This document shows positions 17,700 through 26,418 of a stretch of 64,000 nt of DNA, in pieces. The notes under the pieces are model-generated. The model was not told the origin of the DNA. It saw only the letters and a list, made by a program, of their open reading frames with translations, and did not search any database. Every line of letters begins with the position of its first letter. Position 1 is the stretch's first letter. The DNA comes from Alkanophaga liquidiphilum (GTDB taxonomy: Archaea; Halobacteriota; Syntropharchaeia; Alkanophagales; B39-G2): assembly GCA_029259535.1 (NCBI GenBank), contig JAPHEF010000005.1, forward strand, positions 1 to 64,000, read 5' to 3'. The position numbers and the translations under genes are program-made.

Positions 17700-18986
17700 T
17701 CATTTTCTTTTCCACGAGTATGCAATGGCGCCGGCGACCACGCTTGCGACTGCTACGAGCACAACGACCATTAATGCGTGTGTCCCTTCCGAGCTTGCCG
17801 TCGGCACCGCCCGCTGTCCAATCGAGACATATTCGATTTTAGAAAACAGGTTGCCATCCTCATCTTTATATTCTATGACGAGCGGCACCTCCGAGACGCT
17901 CCCCGTCGCTTTCACGTGCAGCTCGAAGCTGCTGAAGTCGTCAGGATTGAGCAGCCCCACGAAATAGGCTTTGTAGGGATGCACGCCTTCGACGCCTTCC
18001 GCCGTGCCGACTCGCATGACCACGCTTCTCGCCGCCTCTAAGCCTGCGTTATTGATGTCGCCTGTGATTTTAAAGGAGTTAGCACCCGTCGCTTCCACCT
18101 CTATCCCCGTGAGGACGAGCTCCACGCCCTTTTTGCTCTCCGCCACGTTCAAGGGGACGTTCAACACCATCGAATGCGAGTTGTCGCCGTTTCTAAATTC
18201 CAACCTGAAATTCAGAACGCAAACGCCCATCATTTGAGGCGTGAAGTTGAAAGAAATAACCCCTGCTTCATCGGGCGGCAACTCCCCTATAAAGACCTCT
18301 GAAGGAACAATGTTCTCGCTTTCGGCAACGACACGCACGCCCGTAGCAGCATTCAGTCTCGGATTTCCAACAGCAAGCTTGATTTCTGTGCGCTCTCCCA
18401 CAAAGATATCCTCTGGGACGTTCTCGACACTTATGGTTAGCGGAGTGCTGTCCACCTGCACCGGTATCGAATATCTCACGGTCTCAGCTTCTTCCGTCTC
18501 CACTAAAATCTTGGGGTAGTAGATGCCGTCGGGGCATGTAGCGCGGACGGTGAACGTGAAGGTTATGCTCTCTCCGGGTCCCAGCCGCCCGACGTTCAGG
18601 AAGGGCTTGCTCAAGACTTCGATTTCACGGCTGAGCATGCAGACCTCCTTCAAATACACGCTCCTTGCCATCTCCATGTTCTTCACCGTCACGGTCACCG
18701 TGCCGATGTCGCCCTGCATGAGAACCTCCGGGCTTACCCAGTAATCTGTGACCATGATTGCTGATTTCTGCGCATCTTCGGCATGTGCGCAGCCCGTCAT
18801 GCCCCATGCCACCACGACTAAAAGCAAGAAGGAAAGCATAGCGAACGTGCGGCGCCACGTGCTGAGGTTTGAGCTGTTGTTGAAAACTGAGCAGCTGTTG
18901 TTGAAAACTGAGCAACCGAAACTTTTACCTAAGCCGTTACTGTTGCACGAGCCGCTGTTGCCAAGAACACCGCCCGCAGCCAGCAT
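17700..18986 (-). CDS. Secreted COG1361-like beta-sandwich protein with C-terminal anchor
   Basis: 428-residue surface protein. An unusual 42-residue Asn/Ser/Cys-rich stretch precedes WRRTF and a hydrophobic signal segment (LSFLLLVVVAWGMTGC). MTGC could be a lipobox, but archaeal lipoboxes are hard to prove. Ectodomains with TVTVTVKNMEMARSV and LTGIEVEATGANSFKITGDI are CARDB/NPCBM-like sandwich domains common in archaeal surface proteins. It ends with a membrane helix and KRK without a PGF or PEF motif. The ATG at 18986 has GGGGG eight bases upstream, supporting the long form; a start at the internal Met (MLSFLLL) would give a more usual signal peptide. It lies 13 bp downstream of the Yip1-domain gene. 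Confidence 0.7.
   Translation of the reverse strand: MLAAGGVLGNSGSCNSNGLGKSFGCSVFNNSCSVFNNSSNLSTWRRTFAMLSFLLLVVVAWGMTGCAHAEDAQKSAIMVTDYWVSPEVLMQGDIGTVTVTVKNMEMARSVYLKEVCMLSREIEVLSKPFLNVGRLGPGESITFTFTVRATCPDGIYYPKILVETEEAETVRYSIPVQVDSTPLTISVENVPEDIFVGERTEIKLAVGNPRLNAATGVRVVAESENIVPSEVFIGELPPDEAGVISFNFTPQMMGVCVLNFRLEFRNGDNSHSMVLNVPLNVAESKKGVELVLTGIEVEATGANSFKITGDINNAGLEAARSVVMRVGTAEGVEGVHPYKAYFVGLLNPDDFSSFELHVKATGSVSEVPLVIEYKDEDGNLFSKIEYVSIGQRAVPTASSEGTHALMVVVLVAVASVVAGAIAYSWKRK
18872..18913 (-). repeat. Two exact tandem 21-bp units inside the N-terminal coding region
   Basis: Units at 18872-18892 and 18893-18913 are identical. Being a multiple of three they duplicate seven residues (CSVFNNS) without shifting the frame. 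The repeat lies before the signal segment, so copy-number change would alter only the N-terminal tail. Confidence 0.85.
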
Positions 18987-18999
18987 TAAACTACCCCCG

Positions 19000-19665
19000 T
19001 CAGAGTGTGCTGCTCAGGGTCGCCAGCTTCCACACCGAATACAGAACGTAAACTGCTACTGGAATCGCGACCGTTATCAGGGCGTCCCGTATCGAAAGCT
19101 TTCTCGCATGCTTCAGCCCGAAGACCCAGAGGTTTGCGGCCCACAACAGGAAGAGCATACCGATTACTGACGAGAGTTGCATCATCGGGCTTGCCATCAG
19201 GGCTGAAATGGCGTCTGCCACTTCCTCAGGGCTTGTGACTGTTGGAAGCTCTACGGTTGAGAAAAAATGATACGTGAGGGCTGCGCTTATGATGCCGCCG
19301 ATTACGAGAGGGATGTAGCCGTAGCCGATGAATTCGAGGGTGCGTTTGAACGAGCCTTCACCGTTGAAGAGTGCAGAAATGCCGAAGAGAATGGCGGCAA
19401 CGACGAGCCAGATAATAAATGCAAAAACGAGGGCACCGACAGCGCTACCAACAAGCATGACTGAGATAAAACCTTGCGCCTCAGGCGGGAGCGTTCCGCC
19501 AAGAATCCCTACAGTCATGAGGCTCGACAGAAAAGCAATAGCCCCGCTGGTCATTCCGCTCAGCAAAACGATAAACGCTGGCGTCTTTAAATTTTCCTCT
19601 CTTTTCAACCTTTCCTCAAAAAATTTGTCCGGGTTCGTCAGCACTTCTATCATTTCCCGCACCAC
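19000..19665 (-). CDS. Yip1-family membrane protein
   Basis: 221 residues with five hydrophobic segments. The opening MIEVLTNPDKFFEERLK is the typical Yip1-domain start, a cytoplasmic amphipathic helix before the first membrane segment. Archaeal and bacterial members have no settled function. It is upstream of, and likely cotranscribed with, the secreted protein at 17700-18986, so a role at the cell envelope is a reasonable guess. Confidence 0.75.
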   Translation of the reverse strand: MVREMIEVLTNPDKFFEERLKREENLKTPAFIVLLSGMTSGAIAFLSSLMTVGILGGTLPPEAQGFISVMLVGSAVGALVFAFIIWLVVAAILFGISALFNGEGSFKRTLEFIGYGYIPLVIGGIISAALTYHFFSTVELPTVTSPEEVADAISALMASPMMQLSSVIGMLFLLWAANLWVFGLKHARKLSIRDALITVAIPVAVYVLYSVWKLATLSSTL

Positions 19666-19718
19666 GTTATCAGAATGACATAAAACTTCTGCGGTAGCGT
19701 TGTGTTGCGGCAGCGTGG

Positions 19719-20159
19719 TTAGCCGACGCCTCTACGACGGGCGGCTCGTAACCGCTTCACCATTTTCACTGCCGCTTCCACAGCACGCTTCGCATATTCC
19801 ACTCGTTCCTGCGCTTCGAGCCTTGTTTCACCTGGTCCTGAGACTCCAAGCGTCACCGGCTTCTCAAACTCCAGAGACAAATCCATAAGCTTGCGGGCGG
19901 CGTGCTGCGCCACGATTTCGTCGTGTTCCGTCGCACCCTCGATGACGCAACCCAGCGTCACAACAGCATCCACGTCCTCGTCCATCAACAGCGTCTTCAC
20001 AGCGAGCGGCATGTCGAAGACGCCCGGCACCTTAAGAACCCGTTTGACGCTCGCACCGAGGAATTCTGCGTGCTCCCTACCGAGTATTTCCATCTGGTAG
20101 GTGATGTCGCGGTGGAACTCGGAAACCACAAACGCCAACCGTATCTCCTCTCCTGCCAT
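19719..20159 (-). CDS. ribH: 6,7-dimethyl-8-ribityllumazine synthase
   Basis: Condenses 5-amino-6-ribitylaminouracil with dihydroxybutanone phosphate in riboflavin synthesis. 146 residues. Visible: VSEFHRDIT at the start, VPGVFDMPLAVKTL, the GCVIEGATEHDEIVAQHA active-site region and SGPGETRLEAQERV. Last gene of a DUF373-ribC-ribH run, nine bases after ribC. Riboflavin supply is also linked to F420 synthesis because FO uses the same ribitylaminouracil. Confidence 0.94.
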   Translation of the reverse strand: MAGEEIRLAFVVSEFHRDITYQMEILGREHAEFLGASVKRVLKVPGVFDMPLAVKTLLMDEDVDAVVTLGCVIEGATEHDEIVAQHAARKLMDLSLEFEKPVTLGVSGPGETRLEAQERVEYAKRAVEAAVKMVKRLRAARRRGVG

Positions 20160-20168
20160 TCCAACACC

Positions 20169-20639
20169 TCATAGCCTTAAAGGACCTGCATCTTCAAAGC
20201 CTTGTCGCATCCCCATGCCTGCCTCCTTTCTTAGCATTTCAGGCTTAAAAAGCAGCTTTATTACGTTCTGCGCATGCTCTCTCGTGCGGCGGTCTGCGAG
20301 CATCGCCAGCTCCCTTTCGTCCTTTGCTTCGTCCTCATGCACGAAAACCTCAATAATGTGCTTTGATACAAGTATCTGTGTAAATATCAGCCCGAGAGAC
20401 GCCTCGTGCGCACACGTCTTGTCGAGCGGCGTCGGTCCGGGCATGCCGAGCGCCATTACGATGTCGCAGCCACGCTCAAAGAGAATCTTGGCGGCAACCG
20501 GTAAATCCTTGATGCCGGGCACCGTGTATCTTTCAATCTCGACGGACGCATGTTTTCTCAGTTCGTCAATGGCAGCGGCGCCCATGTCATATCTCGCAAA
20601 TGTGGTGTCGGCAATACCCACTTTCTTCTTGCCTTTCAT
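20169..20639 (-). CDS. ribC: Archaeal riboflavin synthase
   Basis: Makes riboflavin by dismutation of two lumazine molecules. The archaeal enzyme is unrelated to bacterial RibE and resembles lumazine synthase; this 156-residue protein shows GIADTTFARYDMG, YTVPGIKDLPVAAKIL, ALGMPGPTPLDKTCAHEASLG and EVFVHEDEAKDE, all family marks. It overlaps the DUF373 gene upstream by four bases (ATGA-type), so the operon is translationally coupled. Confidence 0.93.
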   Translation of the reverse strand: MKGKKKVGIADTTFARYDMGAAAIDELRKHASVEIERYTVPGIKDLPVAAKILFERGCDIVMALGMPGPTPLDKTCAHEASLGLIFTQILVSKHIIEVFVHEDEAKDERELAMLADRRTREHAQNVIKLLFKPEMLRKEAGMGMRQGFEDAGPLRL

Positions 20640-21733
20640 CCCTCCTCCCCCTTAACCTCGACTTTAGTTCTGAGCTTCATATATGCGGAGGTCCAGATGC
20701 CGATGAGCGAAACCACGACGCCGCCGAATATTGAGAAGAGCAGGACTTGCACGCCGCTCACCACGCTTCCGGCATTGAGCAGGATGACGCACTCGCTCCC
20801 ACCCCAAAGCATGAGCCCGGCGGAAATCACGAAAAACATGACTTCGAGATGTCTCAGTCCGCTGCCTTCGATGTAAGCGTTTATGATTCTGCCGACGCCC
20901 GACGAGAGTGCAGCGGCGACATACCACCACACCGAGATTTTAATGAAAAGCATCAGCATGACGAGAAATTCAAATTCGCCGGCGGGAGCGTCTCTGTAAT
21001 ACTCGACGCAGCTTGCGACCCCTTGCGTCATGCCCACGATTGCAAGGATTATTGCGCCGACATAGGTCACGAAAGTTATCTTTCCGCCGTAAAATGACTG
21101 CCGAAGCGTTTTTGAGAAGTCTTCGAGGACGTTCTCCAATCCCAAGCCCTTGAAAAGCAAGTAAATGCCGAGGAGGAGGAGTATGATGCCGGCGGCAAGT
21201 TCCGTGCGCCCTATGAGTATCGATATCGAAAGAGCAAAGAAAATTAAGCTAAGCGGCAAAACCATGGAACGAGCGAACTTCGGGTCCTCAAATACCCTTT
21301 TTACGATATAGAACGTGCTTTCGAGGTTCTGGCTTTGCTTAACCACTACCCTTTTTATGAAATCTACCTTCACCCTCGACTGTATTATTGGGAGGAGCCA
21401 CTCGTCCTCGGCGCCGTCGCTTACAAAGACCGCACTACTCGCATCCACCGCCGTCAGCACTTCATCCAGCTCCCTGCTTATCTTCTCGTCAGATTTCCGT
21501 CCGATGCTCCTGTCACCGGCGAGCAGCACGAGTTCGACAGCTTCGCCCTCCGCTTTCAACTCGTCGTAAAGTCGCACGCCCTCGAAAATGGCGTTAACGT
21601 CGGAGTCCTCAGGGTCCGAGAGCCCAAGCTGCATAGCCACCTCTAAGCAAGCATCTCGCCCTATTACCGGCGTCCGCACGCCGACTCGCTCACCAACGTC
21701 GTTGTCCCGGTCAACGCAGATTATCAGCTTCAA
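20636..21733 (-). CDS. DUF373 family membrane protein
   Basis: 365-residue archaeal protein. A soluble N-terminal part (about 1-150) opens with ICVDRDNDVGERVGVRTPVIGRDA and contains LLAGDRSIGRKSDEK; about six membrane helices follow. This two-part layout is DUF373. Function unknown. It is the first gene of the riboflavin operon here, so it could relate to flavin or its precursors, but that is only context. Confidence 0.85.
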   Translation of the reverse strand: MKLIICVDRDNDVGERVGVRTPVIGRDACLEVAMQLGLSDPEDSDVNAIFEGVRLYDELKAEGEAVELVLLAGDRSIGRKSDEKISRELDEVLTAVDASSAVFVSDGAEDEWLLPIIQSRVKVDFIKRVVVKQSQNLESTFYIVKRVFEDPKFARSMVLPLSLIFFALSISILIGRTELAAGIILLLLGIYLLFKGLGLENVLEDFSKTLRQSFYGGKITFVTYVGAIILAIVGMTQGVASCVEYYRDAPAGEFEFLVMLMLFIKISVWWYVAAALSSGVGRIINAYIEGSGLRHLEVMFFVISAGLMLWGGSECVILLNAGSVVSGVQVLLFSIFGGVVVSLIGIWTSAYMKLRTKVEVKGEEG

Positions 21734-21817
21734 CCGCTACTACATTAGCATTCTGATATTTAGCTTTTGTGGCGCACAAAAATAATTGACTTTCACGGGG
21801 CAAAAAATAGGGAAAAA

Positions 21818-22633
21818 TTAGGAATTGCTCCTCCTTATAAGCAGCAGAAATACTGCGCTAAGCGTCAGCAATGACGGGAGCAGCGGCGTTGGGTATTCAG
21901 GGACGGAGCATGTCTGCCAGAAATATGCAAGGATGTTGTCCAGAAGCTCCTCGTTGTCGGCTAAGTCTAAACAGCAGTTGCTCCACATCCACTCGTCGCC
22001 TATCGCCACTACAACACCTTTTCCGGCGGTGTCGTTGACCGCTAATAGACAGTATTTAAATGGCCCCACCATAAACCAACCTATCTCCTTTGAAGAGCCG
22101 GAAACTTTTATTTCACGAGCTGTGAGACCAATCGTCCCAATTGTGCCGTTCACTTCGGATAACCCTTTTGTTATAGGATGATATCCAAACTCATTGATTA
22201 CAGACAGCAACTTGTAGCTGCCAAACTCTATGCCAAACTCTTTGGTTATCTCATTGGCGTATGCTTTTTTTCTCTCATCCTGCGTGATAACGAGTTGCCC
22301 GCCGCTTTTCACCCAGTCTATGATGGCTTGCGCCTCTTCGTCTGGAATGTTCTTAACGGGCGTCAGCACGAAAAGCGCATCGTAATTGCTCAGCAGCGAT
22401 GCATTCACATGCCTCGCATAATCCACAGTCCAGCCCTGCTCCACAAGTTCATTACGGAACTTACTCCAGAAAGGGCTGTTCTTATAACTGTACTGCACCC
22501 AGCCGTCCTCCGATGGGCACCACCTCTTATACAGAACCAGCGCCTTCCCGCCATGCCACTCTGCGACTGCAGGCGTTATGAAGATTACGAGCAGGAGTGC
22601 CACTGCTGCCGCCACGAACACTTTTTTTACCAT
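21818..22633 (-). CDS. Secreted protein with GATase-like fold and PEF-CTERM-like tail
   Basis: 271-residue exported protein. Signal peptide VKKVFVAAAVALLLVIF with cleavage after AVA. The mature part (ALVLYKRWC, YDALFVLTPVKNIPDEEAQA, WVKSGGQLVITQDE) looks like the DUF4350/ThuA-type glutamine-amidotransferase-like fold used by many archaeal surface proteins, without a visible catalytic Cys in the right place. It ends VPEYPTPLLPSLLTL, a hydrophobic helix and RRSNS, a PEF-CTERM-like archaeosortase C signal with Tyr for Phe. Start chosen at ATG 22633 because of a strong GGAGG six to nine bases ahead; an ATG seven codons upstream is less likely. A TTTAAATA promoter box is at about 22668. Confidence 0.7.
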   Translation of the reverse strand: MVKKVFVAAAVALLLVIFITPAVAEWHGGKALVLYKRWCPSEDGWVQYSYKNSPFWSKFRNELVEQGWTVDYARHVNASLLSNYDALFVLTPVKNIPDEEAQAIIDWVKSGGQLVITQDERKKAYANEITKEFGIEFGSYKLLSVINEFGYHPITKGLSEVNGTIGTIGLTAREIKVSGSSKEIGWFMVGPFKYCLLAVNDTAGKGVVVAIGDEWMWSNCCLDLADNEELLDNILAYFWQTCSVPEYPTPLLPSLLTLSAVFLLLIRRSNS

Positions 22634-22898
22634 TCCTCTCCCCCCTCCATGCATTCACTGAGGTTCTATTTAAATTTTTCCGACGCAGAACGACGCCATC
22701 CCAAATAAAAGAAATGTAATTTGTCCTCATCATATTTTGACTCCAAAGAGAGGCTCTTTTCCGATATCTGATATTTTTCTTCGCATCATTTGAAACAAAT
22801 CCAAAATGTTCCGAAATCCTCATTTCGACGGGTGGAGCGTCTTCACACGTGGCGGCGATTAAAAAAGAAAAGGAGGCAGGGGCATGTTCATCCAGCCC

Positions 22899-23861
22899 TT
22901 AGACCTCCCTCTTCTTAAATATTAGCAGCGCTGCGCCGAATATCGTCATCGCCACCGGCAGCACTACTGTCGGGAACTCCGGCGCCGGGACTGAAGCCTC
23001 CAGCTCGTTGTAGCCGCTCAACACCTCGTCCTTCGAATCGCCGAAGATGTAGTAAATCCTGAAGCTCACAGAGTCCCCAGGATTCAGCGTTATGTCGTCC
23101 CACTCGAACAGTGCATTGCCGTCGAAATAACGACCGTTTGGGTCTGGCTCATCGACGTCAGTATTATATGCATAACGGTCGTCCCACGCATTTGCGTCGT
23201 GGGCGTCTGCGGGCGTGCTCAAAGATGTTGCGACCGCCGCATACGGATAACTATCACCGTCCCGGACCAGCATTATAGGCTTGCCGTCGCTGTCCTCCAA
23301 ATAATCCCAATAGTCTGAAAATGTACGGTCAAGGTCCCAGTCCACGATACGCTTGTATTTCAAGCCCGTGACTGTGTCAGAGCCTGTGTTTTCCAAGGTT
23401 ACTTCCAAGATGACGAACTTCTTGTCCTTCGGCAGCGTGAACTCATGCGTCAGCCGTATGCGCCCGTCTGCAGTCTCAACAACGTCCCTAACCTTAAACT
23501 CGTCGGCTGTGCTCAGATTCGTCTCTGAGACAAAGTTCAAACCGTTAATTCCATCAGCGTATGCGTAGCACTCATGAAGAACTCTCCAGAGTCGTAATAG
23601 CCGACGAAGTAGCCTTCGCCCCACCAGCCCACCGCAAGGTGCTCATGCTCAATGCCAACGGGATACTGGGGACCGTAGCCGAGAGAATAGTCGGCAAGGT
23701 ATCCATGGCTGTCAACGCCCATTTTTGATGTAAGTGGCTGTTACTCCGAAATCAGGCCCATAATCCATAGTAGGAGCGTCTGCATCAGATTGGGCGGCGG
23801 CGCACGGCGCTGCTAACGCCACTAAAATTACTGCTACCAGCACTGGTATCAGCTTTTTCAC
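22899..23861 (-). pseudogene. PEF-CTERM secreted protein gene with two compensating frameshifts
   Basis: A GTG start at 23861 (preceded by GAGGTGAG) opens a signal peptide KKLIPVLVAVILVALAAPC, followed by DAPTMDYGPDFGVTATYIKN. At about 23722 an extra G in AAAAATGGGCG shifts the frame; the next segment (GVDSHGYLADYSLGYGPQYP) is readable one frame over. Near 23580 a missing base (in GAGTTCTTCATGAG) restores the original frame, which continues YAYADGINGLNFVSETNL to the end. The tail PEFPTVVLPVAMTIFGAALL plus KKREV is a clear archaeosortase C signal. Net shift is zero. Either an inactivated gene, a sequencing artefact in two places, or expression switching. Confidence 0.75.
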
Positions 23862-24148
23862 ATACTCACCTCTTCCCTTCTTGACAGTCTTTTGAGTTTT
23901 TGAGGAATTATAAAAGATTTACGCTCTCCTCTCAATGATCAGGGAGATAAGAGGGGTCTACTTGAAAATTAAAGCTGTTTAGAAGCTTTTTTTGTTCCCG
24001 ACTTTAAAAAATAGCATTAATTTAAAATGAATTTATAAGGATACGAAATTGTAATTTAAAAATGCATCGGAACCGGCGGCAGGGGCATCCGATGTTGTAA
24101 TGAAAAGAGGTTAAATTAAGTGGATCAAAACAAAAGAGGAGAGGCAAA

Positions 24149-24580
24149 ATGCGAATTTCCGAATTCATAAAGCCGCCCGAAATTGAAATAACGATAGTAA
24201 CGCACCGCAGCATCTTCCAAGCGGAGCATGCGCACGAGAAGCTCGGCGACGCTTACGCATCGCTCTCCGCCGAGATTCTAATGGACGCCGCTGATATGAG
24301 ACAAATCGGCGTGAAGGACGGAGAAAACGTGGAAATCCGAAACGAACACGGTTTCATCGTCGTTCGAGCGAAAAAAGACGAGGAACGGCACGAGGGCATC
24401 GCATTCATGTGCAACAGCATCTTCGCAAACCTCCTCGCCTCGCCCGCACCACCGCAAGCCCTACAACTGCAACCACAAGCTCAGCACGCCTTGCCAAGCC
24501 TTAAACGCATAAAAGCAAAAATCTCAGCCACTAAAGAAAATATAACCAACATAAAGGACATCACAAAACGTAAACTTTAG
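24149..24580 (+). CDS. Formylmethanofuran dehydrogenase subunit D-like protein
   Basis: 143 residues. The region ITIVTHRSIFQAEHA through ILMDAADMRQIGVKDGENVEIRNEHGFIVVRA to GIAFMCNSIFANLL matches the molybdopterin-dinucleotide-binding fold of FwdD/FmdD, which in the intact complex caps the catalytic subunit B for CO2 reduction or formyl oxidation on methanofuran. It is not next to other fwd genes, and the end diverges: the usual GP-x-x-N after the glycine is CNSIFAN, and a Pro/Gln-rich linker and Lys-rich tail replace the normal C-terminus. It may be a stand-alone or regulatory variant. GGAG precedes the ATG. Confidence 0.65.
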   Translation: MRISEFIKPPEIEITIVTHRSIFQAEHAHEKLGDAYASLSAEILMDAADMRQIGVKDGENVEIRNEHGFIVVRAKKDEERHEGIAFMCNSIFANLLASPAPPQALQLQPQAQHALPSLKRIKAKISATKENITNIKDITKRKL

Positions 24581-24619
24581 AGGCACAAGGGCATGCAGCA
24601 CTCTGTAACAACCTAAAGA

Positions 24620-25276
24620 TTAATCACTGATGCCCAAAAGCTTTTTAGCCTCAACAACGGCATCAATGGCGTCTTCGCCATATCCGTCCGCTCCAATACG
24701 CTCTGCCCACTCTCTCGACACCGGGGCGCCGCCGACCATAACCTTAACGCTGTCCCGGAGCCCTGCCTCTTTTAGTGCTTCGATGACTCTCTGCTGCTCC
24801 GGCATTGTCGTCGTCATTAGGGCGCTAAGCCCTAAAATGTCCGGATGCTCATCCCTCACCGTCTGCACGAAATCCTCAGTCGGCACGTCCCTGCCGAGGT
24901 CCACACATTCAAAGCCACTGGCTTCGAGCATCGTCCGCACAATCGTTTTCCCGATGTCGTGCACGTCGAACTGCACGACGCCGATAACTACCTTGCCGAG
25001 CGTCTTCCTCTCCCTCCGCTCCTTCTTAAGCTCCGGCTCGAGAATTTTCAACGCAGTGTAAAAAGCCTCGGCGGCGAGCATGAGCTCAGGAAGCGCATAC
25101 TCTCGCTCTTCATACTTGCGCCCGACCTCTCGCATGCCCTCGGACAAGCCTTTCTCTATGATTTCGTAAGGAGCAATGCCCTCAGAAAGCGCCTTTCTTG
25201 TAAGCTCCTCAGCGACGGTGTCGTCGCCGAGCAAAACAGCTTTCGCCAAACCATCAAATATCTCATCCCTCGCCAT
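24620..25276 (-). CDS. Corrinoid (B12-binding) methyltransferase protein, MtaC/MtbC-like
   Basis: Carries the methyl group on cobalt between a substrate methylase and an MtaA-type enzyme. The 218-residue protein has an N-terminal helical cap (LAKAVLLGDDTVAEEL, GLSEGMREVGRKYEEREYALPELMLAAEAF) and a cobalamin fold with the lower-ligand His in FDVHDIGK, followed by GLSALMTTTMPEQQ and VMVGGAPVS. Transcribed away from two MtaA-like genes across a 98-bp gap, as in methyl-transfer loci. The substrate is not evident. Confidence 0.9.
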   Translation of the reverse strand: MARDEIFDGLAKAVLLGDDTVAEELTRKALSEGIAPYEIIEKGLSEGMREVGRKYEEREYALPELMLAAEAFYTALKILEPELKKERRERKTLGKVVIGVVQFDVHDIGKTIVRTMLEASGFECVDLGRDVPTEDFVQTVRDEHPDILGLSALMTTTMPEQQRVIEALKEAGLRDSVKVMVGGAPVSREWAERIGADGYGEDAIDAVVEAKKLLGISD

Positions 25277-25340
25277 GATATCGCCTATCTCGATTTACAA
25301 ACAAAAATACTTAAAATTTTCTCTTCCTTTTTTAAGCAAT

Positions 25341-25350
25341 AATACTTAAA
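25341..25350 (+). promoter_or_regulatory. TATA-like box of the methyltransferase operon
   Basis: AATACTTAAA lies about 29 bases before the ATG of the first MtaA-like gene, with AGGAGG 15 bases before the ATG. A mirror-image TTAAAATT at about 25308-25316 would serve the divergent corrinoid-protein gene. Confidence 0.4.
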
Positions 25351-25374
25351 TTAGGAGGCGTTGAAAACAATAGT

Positions 25375-26418
25375 ATGTCTGAAATGACGCCTATGGAGCG
25401 TTTCGAGGCGGCGCTGCGTGGTGAGGAGCCCGATAGAGTCCCAGTGATGTTCATGGCGTTAATGATTTGCGCAAGGGAGATAAACGTGGGAATGCGGGAA
25501 TATGCCAAAGACGCCGAAAAGCTTGCAAGAGGGCAGCTTGCTTTCTTCGAAAAATACAAGCCGGACGTCGTCACGCCGGGCACGAACGTGTGTATGACGG
25601 CGGAAGCCTTCGGCACGAAGACGAAGTTCCATGAGGGACTTACACTTCCCGTGACTGAGGAGTATGCAGTCAAGACTGCTGAAGACTGGGAAAAGATTGA
25701 GGTGCCGGACCCGAAAAGAGCTGGGCGCCGTGGTGTCTATCTCGGCGCTGTTGAAATAATCTCTGAGCGTCTGAGAGGCGTGCCGATAATGGGCTTCATC
25801 ATAAGCCCGCTGACGCTTGCGAGCTGGGTTGCTGACCTTTCAAGAGTCGTAGTGGACATGAAGAAAAATCCAGATTTGCTGCATAAAGGATTGAGGACGC
25901 TGACCGATGCCGTGAAAGCAAGGATTGAGACCTCAATAGACGCAGGCGTGACGCACTTCATGCTCGTCTGCACACGAGCGAGCCGGGAGCTCTTCAAGGA
26001 GGAGCAGTATGCGGAGTTTGGCATGCCTTACGACTTAGAGGTGTTAAGCCACGCCGTCAAGCGTAAAGTGCCCATCGTCGCCCACGTCTGCGGCGTCGAG
26101 CCATTACTTAGCCTTATAATTAGGAAATACCCAATAGTGGGCGTGAACTGGTGGGACAGGGGCACGAAATTCAGCCTAAAGGACGTGAAAAATGAATATG
26201 AGGTTACGGTGATAGGCGGCGTTGACCAGAACCGCACGCTGCTTATGGGGACGCCTGAGGACGTTGAGCGGGAGGCTGCCGATGCTATAAAGAATGCGGC
26301 GCCCGGAGGCAGGTTCATACTTTCTGCGGGCTGCGAGCTACCTGCGATCGCGCCGCCTGAGAATATAAAGGCGGTAGTGCGTGCCGCCGAGAAGTATGGG
26401 AAATATGTGAAGGGATGA
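25375..26418 (+). CDS. MtaA/UroD-family methylcorrinoid:thiol methyltransferase (1)
   Basis: 347-residue zinc enzyme of the uroporphyrinogen-decarboxylase fold. MTPMERFEAALRGEEPDRVPV is the family opening. The zinc ligands of MtaA/MtbA are visible: H-x-C in PIVAHVCGVEPLL and the later Cys in LSAGCELPAIAP. Such proteins move a methyl group from a corrinoid protein to coenzyme M or a related thiol. Stop overlaps the start of the next, paralogous gene by four bases. No substrate-specific MtaB/MtbB is adjacent, so the route into the corrinoid protein is open. Confidence 0.85.
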   Translation: MSEMTPMERFEAALRGEEPDRVPVMFMALMICAREINVGMREYAKDAEKLARGQLAFFEKYKPDVVTPGTNVCMTAEAFGTKTKFHEGLTLPVTEEYAVKTAEDWEKIEVPDPKRAGRRGVYLGAVEIISERLRGVPIMGFIISPLTLASWVADLSRVVVDMKKNPDLLHKGLRTLTDAVKARIETSIDAGVTHFMLVCTRASRELFKEEQYAEFGMPYDLEVLSHAVKRKVPIVAHVCGVEPLLSLIIRKYPIVGVNWWDRGTKFSLKDVKNEYEVTVIGGVDQNRTLLMGTPEDVEREAADAIKNAAPGGRFILSAGCELPAIAPPENIKAVVRAAEKYGKYVKG

